Source of the DNA: Thelonectria olida
Taxonomy: Eukaryota > Ascomycota > Sordariomycetes > Hypocreales > Nectriaceae
NCBI GenBank assembly: GCA_020736575.1
Contig: JAGPYM010000058.1
Location: 78,185-142,184 of the forward strand
Reading direction: 5' to 3'
DNA: 64,000 nt
The translations under genes and the position numbers were made by a program. Shown piece by piece: positions 36,401 through 45,400 of this stretch. Under the pieces are notes generated by a model. The model was not told the origin of the DNA, did no database searches, and worked only from the letters and a program-made list of their open reading frames with translations. Each line of letters begins with the position of its first letter. Position 1 is the stretch's first letter.

Positions 36401-39400
36401 TGGTCCGTACTGCAGTCCTCGTCGCCAGTGCACGTGTCGAGACCTTGCGGAAGGCAAAGGCCTCCGGCACAGGATTCCGTGTTTCTGCAGTCCTCGTCGC
36501 CTTCGCAGCTTGGGAAGACCTTCGGTATGCATATAGAACCCGCACACGTCTCGTTGTCGGTACAGTCGCTATCGGCGGTGCAGGTGTTGATAATTTGAGG
36601 AAGGCACACGCCCAGACGGCAGACTTCGCTACTGTCGCACTCGGTATTCGTGGCGCAAGTAGGTAATGTGGGAAGGCAAGCGCCTGATGTGCAGGACTGC
36701 TCGTCACCGCAGTCAGAGTCGCTTGTACACGAGCCGACGCCTTGCGGCAAGCAGATACCGCCCGTGCAAGCCTCGTCCGAGTCACAGTCTCCAGCTCCGG
36801 TACAGTCAGGGAACGGGGACGGGAGGCAAATTCCGCCAATACAAGATTGTCCTTGGGTGCAAGAACTATCTGTTTGGCAAGTGTTGAGAGCTTGAGGAAG
36901 GCATACGCCCAGTCTGCACACTTGCGAGGCCTGGCAGTCGCTCGTAGCCGTACAAGTGGGCAACACACTAGGGAGACAGGCTCCCGATGTGCATACCTGG
37001 CCGGAGCTGCATTCAGAGTTGTCGGAGCAAGCGTCGAGACCTTGCGGAAGGCAGACGCCGGCGGTGCAGCTCGAGCCTTGAGTGCAGTTGGCACTGGCAG
37101 TGCAGCCGTTGAACAGTGGAGGAACGCATATTCCGGCCTTGCATTCGTTGTCGCCAACGCATTGGCCGTCCGAGGTACAGCTGGTCAACTGCTGCGGAAT
37201 GCAAAGACCGAGTCGGCACAGCTGATTGCTGCCACAGTCGGAATCGCCAGTGCAGCTGGGCAGTGTGACGGGCAGGCACACCCCCGAGACGCAGCTTTCA
37301 GCACCGCCGCAGTCAGACGAAGACGAGCATTGTTCAAGTATGTTCGGCAAGCAGGTGCCGTCTCTACACGAGGAGGAGCTTGCACAGTCCGTATCAGAGC
37401 GGCAGGGCGGATATAGAGCCGGAGTGCACACACCGGCAGTACACGTCTGGCCGGATCCGCAGGCACTATCGTCCTCGCACGTAGTGAGCGTCGGTGGTAG
37501 GCACACCCCGAGTCGGCAAACATTAGAGCCGCTACACTCCGTGTCGACAGTGCAAGCCGGCAAAATCGCTGGAAGGCAGGCTCCGGATCTGCACGCTTCG
37601 TCTTGACCGCAATCGTCATCGGTCGTACAGCTTTCGAACCCTCCAGGGAGACATGTACCGGCTATGCAAGCCTCGCTCTGACCGCAGTCAGTGCTCGACT
37701 GGCAGGGAGGGAATGCTGAAGCCAGGCAAATGCCCGCAACGCATCCTTGACCTTGAGTGCAGTCGGAATCCACTGTGCAGGCTGTGAGGGACCTAGGAAC
37801 GCAAACACCGAGCCTGCACACCTGTTCTGCGGTGCAGGCAGAGTCGCCCGAGCAGGTGGGTAAGAGAGAAGGAAGGCACACGCCGGATCTGCAAGTTTGG
37901 TCGATATCACACTGGTCGTCAGTTGCGCACCCTTCGAGTCCGGTGGGGAGGCAAAGTCCCGATGTGCAGGTTTGTCCGTCAGCACATGTGCTGCCGCCAG
38001 ATTCGCACGAGGGGAACACCTCTGGTAGACAAAAACCGAGCGTGCAGACTTGGCCTGCACTGCAAGCTTCGTTGCCAGTGCACGCTGTAAGGTCTCGAGG
38101 CACACAAACGCCGAGCCTGCATAGTAGATCGATGGCGCATCCACTATCATCAGAGCATGGCGGCAGGATTGACGGGAGACACACGCCGTTGGTGCAAGAC
38201 TGCCCAGTTGCGCATTCCGAGTTGGCGGTACAAGTGACGAGCCCTTGGGGCAAGCAAGTGCCAGAAGTGCACGTCTCATCCTCGTCGCAGTTCGAATCGG
38301 TGGTGCACCCAGGGAACACCGTCGGAAGGCATATTCCGGCAGTACACGTCTCGCCTTGGCTGCAACCACTGCTTGACTCGCACGAGGTCAGGTCTCTCGG
38401 AATGCAGAAGCCCAGTCTGCACACTTGTTCAACAATGCACCCACTGTCGTCGGAACAGGGAGACAAGGCTGACGGCAGGCACACTCCTTCAGTACAAATC
38501 TGACTGCTGGTACAATCGGAGTTGACAGAGCAGGTGTCCACGCCAGGGGGCAAGCAGAGTCCCGAAGTGCAAATCTGGCCGCCAGTGCAATCGGTCGTCT
38601 CGTCGCAAGTTGGGTAGACCTCCGGGAGGCAAATACCGGCCGTGCAAACTTGGCCGTTGCTGCAGTCGCTTTCAGACGTGCAGACGGTGACGACGCGAGG
38701 AACGCACACACTAAGCCTGCAGACTCCGTTGTCACTGCAATCGCTATCGACTGTGCACGCGGGCAGGATAGACGGGAGACACACGCCGCTAGTGCAGATC
38801 TGGTTCGAAGGACACTCGGAAGACGAAGTGCAAGTATCGATGTCGAGGGGCAGGCAAAGGCCAGCCTTGCAAGCCTCTCCCGTCCCACAGTCCTCGTCAG
38901 CTGAACAGCCAGGGATGGCTGTAGGTAGGCAAATACCGGCGGTGCAAGCTTGCCCTTCGGAGCAGTCGGCGTCGAAGGAACAGACGGTAAGGGCTCTCGG
39001 GAGGCAAACGCCAAGGCGGCACACGTCCGTACTGTCACACTCGGAGTCGGTGCTGCACTGCGACAATGCTGCGGGAAGGCACACTCCTCCAATGCAAGTC
39101 TGACCAGTCCGACACTCATTGCTAGACGAACAGCCTTCGAGGACAGAGGGTAGACACAAGCCCTCTCGACAGACTTGGCTTGTGCTACAGTCCGTATCGG
39201 CTTCGCAGTTTGGATACACCTTCGGCAAGCAGATACCCGCTGTGCAGATTTGGCCGCTTTGGCACGCGTTGTCGCCTTGGCAGGTCGTCAGGGTTTCCGG
39301 TATGCACACGCCAAGTCGACAGACTTGATCGCTATCGCAAGCCGAGTTTGATGAACAAGTCGGGAGGATCGCAGGGAGGCACACTCCGCCAGTGCACGAT

Positions 39401-42400
39401 TGACCTGAGCCACAGTCTGACGGGTTCGTGCAGCCGTTCAGCGTGGAAGGAAGGCATATGCCTCCGAGACAGGCTTCGTTGTCGCCACAGTTCTGATCGA
39501 CACTGCACTGAGGGAAGACACCGTCAATGCACACTCCCAGTGTGCAAACTTGTCCGTCTTGGCAATCGCCCACATCCGCACAAATAGTCAGCGAAGTGGG
39601 AAGGCACGTTCCGAGACGGCAGACTTGATCCGAAGGGCAGTCATTGTCGCCAGCGCACGTCGAGAAGGAGTCCGGAAGGCACACGCCGGAGGAACAGGTC
39701 TGGCCTGGTCCACATGGATTGCCATCTCCGCATTGTGTCAAGCCTTGAGGCAGGCATATTCCGGCAAGACAAGATTGGCCTTGGTCGCAGGTTTCGTCAG
39801 TGGTGCAGGCGGGGAAGATTTCCGGCACACAAAGTCCCGCCACGCAGATATTGCCGCTCTGGCACGAACTGTCGCTGTCGCAGGTCGTGAGTGTTTTGGG
39901 AATGCAGACACCGAGACGGCAAACCTGATTGCTATTGCAACTCGTGTCAGATGTACATGGTGAGAGGGTGCTCGGGAGGCACACTCCGTTGGTACAAATC
40001 AGGCCTTCGGCGCAAGAGTCATCAGTTCCGCAGGAGCTGAGGCCGGCAGGGAGACAAGCACCTCCCAGGCATGATTCTCCTTGGCCGCAGCTGTCGTCCG
40101 AAGTACAGGCAGGGAAGATTTCAGGGACACAAATTCCACCAGTGCAAATCTCGCCACTGCCGCATCCCGTGTTCGTCTGGCACGCGGTAAGGGTTTTCGG
40201 AAGACACACACCGAGTTGACACACCTGGTCTCTTTCGCAGTCCGTATTGGCGCCGCACTGGCTGAGGCCGGTGGGGAGGCAGGCGCCGGATGTGCAAGTC
40301 TGACTCTCGGCACAATCTTGATCGCCTTGACATGTGTTGAGCCCCTGCGGAAGGCAAACTCCTCCAATGCAAATCAGTTCTCGACCGCAGTTCTGATCCG
40401 ATGTGCACGTCGAGTAAACCTGGGGTAAACAGATACCGCCAGTGCAGGCCTGATTGGCGTTGCATTGGTCGTCCGAGGTACAGGTGTTGAGAGTCTGGGG
40501 GATGCAAAGTCCAAGACGGCAGACCTGATCGGTAGCACAATCGGTCGATACAGTACATGCATCAAGCCCCTCGGGGAGGCACACGCCGGATGTGCACGTT
40601 TGTCCGGATGTGCAAGGTTGGTCGTCTCCGCACGTCGAGAGACCAGCAGGTAAGCACACGCCGCCAACACATTGCTGTGCCTGGGCGCAATTCTGGTCGG
40701 ATGCACACGTAGGGAAGACCTTAGGCAAGCATATGCCGCCGGTACAGGCCTCGTCTTCGTCGCATTGAGAATTCGATGTGCACGTTGACAGCGTTTTCGG
40801 AACACATACTCCAAGGCGGCATACATCACTGCTACCGCAGTCTGCATCCGCTGAGCAGGTTGAGAGAGTCGACGGAAGACACACGCCAGAAGTGCAAGTT
40901 TGTCCCTGGCTGCATGGAGTGTCCGTACCACAGCTGGCGAGGCCACCGGGAAGGCATATACCGGCCAAGCAAGCCTGACCCTGTCCGCAGGTTGCATCGC
41001 TAACACAGGTGGGGAGAACTGGAGGCACGCAAAGCCCGCCGGTACAAACGTTGTTGCCTTGGCAGTCGCTTGTCGAGGTGCAGGTAGAGAGTGCTTTGGG
41101 AATACACACGCCGAGGCGACATGCGGCGTTGCCACCACAGTCCGTATCCGTAGAGCACGTAGGCAGGTCGGGAGGGAGGCACACTCCACCAACGCACGTC
41201 TGGCCGTCTGTGCAAAGAGTATTGGAGTCGCAGCTGGCGAGGCCTTGGGGAAGGCATATGCCGGCAGTGCAAGATTGAGCCTGGCCACACTCTTGGTCCG
41301 TTTCGCAGGTTGGGAAAGCCGTGTTCAGGCATACGCCAAGGGTGCAGGTCTGAACCAAAGTGCAATCACTGTTGGTTACACATAGCGTCAGGTCTTCGGG
41401 AATGCACAATCCCAAGCGGCAGGCTTCGTTGCTGCCGCACTCGTTGTTTTGGCTGCAGGCAGAGAGGGCGTCCGGAAGGCACACGCCGGACCTGCAGGTC
41501 TGACCCTGGCCACAAGGTGTATCGGTGCCGCACGAAGCGAGCCCCTGGGGAAGACAGATACCGGCGAGACAGGCCTCATTCTCGGCACAGTTGGCATCGG
41601 TTGAGCAAGAAGGGAAGACTCCGGGCAGGCAAATTCCGCCGGTGCACAGTTGAGCTTCGGGGCAGCCACTATCGGATGTGCACGGAGTGAGAGTGCCGGG
41701 GACGCAGACGCCCAATGTGCACACGGTTTCACTGCCGCAATCGCTGTTTTGGCTGCACAATGGCAGGTTTTCGGGAAGGCACACGCCGGACGTGCAAGTT
41801 TGTCCAGAGGCACATGGCGTTTCGTTGTCGCAACTGGCGAGCCCGGCCGGAAGACACACGCCAGCTGTGCACTCTTGGTTGTTCGCGCAGTCACTTGGCT
41901 GTTGGCAAGTCGGGAACAGCTCGGGAACACAAATTCCAGCTGTGCAAGCTTCGCCGGTTGAGCACTCGCCATCGCTGTTGCAAGCTGTAAGGGTTTCCGG
42001 GAGGCACAGCCCAAGACGACACACCTCGTTGGACTCGCAGCCAGCGTTGTCGGAGCAGGAGGCCAGCCCGATCGGCAGGCATATACCGGAAACGCAAGCT
42101 TGGTCTTGGCCGCACCCGGAATTGCCAGAACAAGTTGGCAGCGAACTAGGTAGGCACACGTTTACCGTGCAAGTCTGGCCAGGAGCGCAGTCCTGTGAGG
42201 TCTGGCAGGGAGGGAAGACGTTCGGAACACAAGCTCCACCGGCGCAAGACTCGTCGTCGCCGCAGTCGCCGCTTTCCGAGCAGGCTGGGAGCCTGGGGAC
42301 ACAAAGACCGGCTGTGCAAGTGTTGGTGTTTGAACACTGCGCATCATTCTGACAGCCCGTAAGCGTCCGCGGCAGGCACACGCCAAGCCTGCATGCTTCA

Positions 42401-45400
42401 TTGTTGGTGCACTCTGAGTCGAGGGTGCAGGATGTCAGGCCCGCGGGGAGGCAAAGACCGGATACGCAGCTTTGGGCGTCGCCGCATTCTGATGCAGCGG
42501 AGCATGGGGTCAGCGTGCTCGGGAGACATGTATTCGCCGTACAAGTCTGACCAGAGCTGCAATCCTGGGATGTTCGGCACGGAGGTAGGAAGGTAGGGAC
42601 GCAGTGGCCCAGGGTGCAAGACTCGTCGGAATTGCAATCGGTGTCCTGCGAGCAGCTGGAAAATAAGGGCACGCAAATGCCAACGGTGCAGGTCTCGGTG
42701 GTGGAGCATTCCGAATCGCTCACACATATGCTAAGGTCCTGGGGAACACACACGCCGAGTCTGCACGCTTCTGTAGCATCACAGTCCGAATCGACAAGGC
42801 AGGTAGGCAAATCTGCTGGTAAGCACACGCCGTTTGTGCAAGACTGGCCTTCTTGACAGCTTGAGCTATCCGAACAAGCACTGATACCCGTGGGCAGACA
42901 GTAGCCGGCGATACAGCTCTCGCCAGTTTCGCAAGTGTCGGCAGTCTCGCAAGTCGGGATGATGGTGGTCGGGATACAAAGACCGGCCGCGCAGACCGCA
43001 CCGGAGCCGCAGTCGGCGTCGGCGGAGCAGAGAGAAAAGGTCGGGGGGAGACAGGCGCCGAGTCTACACACTGCGTCACCTTCACAATCGGAGCTGGTGG
43101 TGCAGGGAGGTAGGCCCGACGGAAGACAGACGCCACTGGTACAAGACTGGCCTTGCTCGCAAGACGAGCTGTCGGCACAGGTCGTGACGCCCGTGGGAAG
43201 GCACAGTCCGGCGATGCAACTCTCGCCAGCACCGCAAGTGTTGTCGCCAGAACTGCAGGATGGAATGATGGTATTAGGAAGGCAAAAGCCTGCCGTGCAC
43301 GTTTGGCTGCTGGTGCAGTCTGTGTCGGAGGCACAAGTAGTGAGGCCTTGCGGAATGCAGGCTCCGAGCCTGCAAACTTGAGTGTTGGGACACTCGGAGT
43401 CGCCTGCACAGGTGGCGAGTCCCTCAGGAAGGCACACTCCCTCTGTGCACACCTGACCCGGGGCGCAATCGACGTCAACAGCGCAGGTTGCGATGCTTGT
43501 GGGCAGGCAAACGCTCGCAGTGCAAGCCTGCGACTCGTCACAGTCGGAGTCTTGGGTGCAGGAGGGGAAGATGGTGGAGGGAACGCAGAAGCCGGCCGCA
43601 CACGTGTTGCCAGTCGAGCAATCGTTGTTCGATTGACACAGAGACAGGGTTTGCGGAATGCACACGCCCAATCGACACAGCTGGTTGACGGCACAGCCAG
43701 AGTCAGAGGTGCAGTCGGTGAGGAGATCAGGAAGGCAGATTCCGTTCGTACAAGACAAGCCGCTCGCGCAGGGCGTGTCGGAGCAGCTTTGAAGACCGGA
43801 GGGCAAGCACACGCCAACCGTGCAAGACTGATCATCGCCGCAATCAGAGTCCTCGGTGCAGGTAGGATACACGGCAGGGGAAACGCAAAAGCCGGTGCTG
43901 CAGATGTCTCCGTTGGAACAGTCGCCGTTCGAGTCGCACAGAGACAGGCCTTGCGGAAGGCACACGCCTAGTCGACAAATCTGGCCACTTGCACATGGCG
44001 AGCTGCTGCTGCATTGAGGGAGAGTTTCCGGGAGACAGATTCCGCTAGTGCATGATAGACCGGTGCTGCAGGGGGAGTCTTGTGAACATTCCGCAAGTCC
44101 GGTAGGTAAACAGGTGCCAGCGGTGCAGCTTTGACCTTGAGCACATTGAGAAGTCTCGGTGCAAGAAGGGAAGATTGTCGAAGGCACACAGAAGCCAGCG
44201 GTGCAAGTTTGGCCATCGCCGCACTCAGAGCTCTCGGAACAGAGCGAGAGATCCGTGGGAATACAGATTCCGAGCCTGCACACTTGCCCGTTGCCGCAGT
44301 CAGAGGTGTCTTGGCACGTCGGAAGATCAGGCAAGCAGACCCCAGAGACGCAAGACAAGTCCTGGCTGCATGGAGATGTCTCAGAACAGCTTTGGAGACC
44401 CGTCGGCAAGCAAACTCCGCCAGTGCACGTCTGGTCTTGGGCACACTGAGACGAGGCTGTGCAGGTCGGGAATATCGTAGTCGGGACGCAGAAACCCGCG
44501 ACACAGCCCTCGTCTTGACTGCATTCAGAGCTGTCAGAGCAGAGCGAGAGGTCCGTCGGGACGCACACTCCCAGTCTGCACACCTGGTTGTTACCGCAAC
44601 CCGCTTGGTTTTGGCAGGTTGGGAGAACATCAGGTAGGCATACGCCATTCGTGCAAGCGAGACCCGGGCCACAGCTCGAGGCATCGGAACAGCCTTGGAG
44701 ACCGGTCGGCAAACAGAAACCCGCCGTGCAGGTTTGGCCTTGGCTGCATTGAGACGATGCTGTGCAAGAGGGATAGATTGTGTTCGGGATGCAAAAGCCG
44801 GCCGCGCAGGTCTGGCCCTCGGCGCAGGATGTATTATCGGTGCACAAGGAGAGATCTGAAGGAACACAGACTCCGAGGCGACAAAGCTGGTCGCTACTGC
44901 ACCCGCTGTCGTCTTGACAGGTGGGTAGCAAGTCGGGGAGGCACACGCCGCTGGTGCAAGTGAGGCCCTGGTCGCATTCAGAGTCATCGGTGCAGGTTTG
45001 CAGCCCTGTTGGGAGACACACGCTCGCAGTGCAAGTCTGATCCTGGCCACAATCGGAAGAATCGGAACAAGGAGGGAAAACCTGGTTGGAAACGCAGAAT
45101 CCAGCGGTACAAATTTCGTCTTCGGCGCATGACGAACCATCTGTGCAGAGAGACAAGTCTCGGGGAATGCACACTCCAAGCCGACAAACCTGGCCAGTAG
45201 CGCAGCTCGAGTCTCCTGAGCAAGTCGGCAGGAGATCCGGAAGGCAAACACCGCCGGTGCAGACGAGACCCTGACCGCAGGAGGAGCTGCCGGCACAAGT
45301 GTCTAGCCCTGTGGGTAAGCACACGCCGCCGGTGCATGATTGTCCGTCGGCGCAGGTGTTGCTGCCGCCATCGCACGTAGGGAAGACAATCGTAGGGATG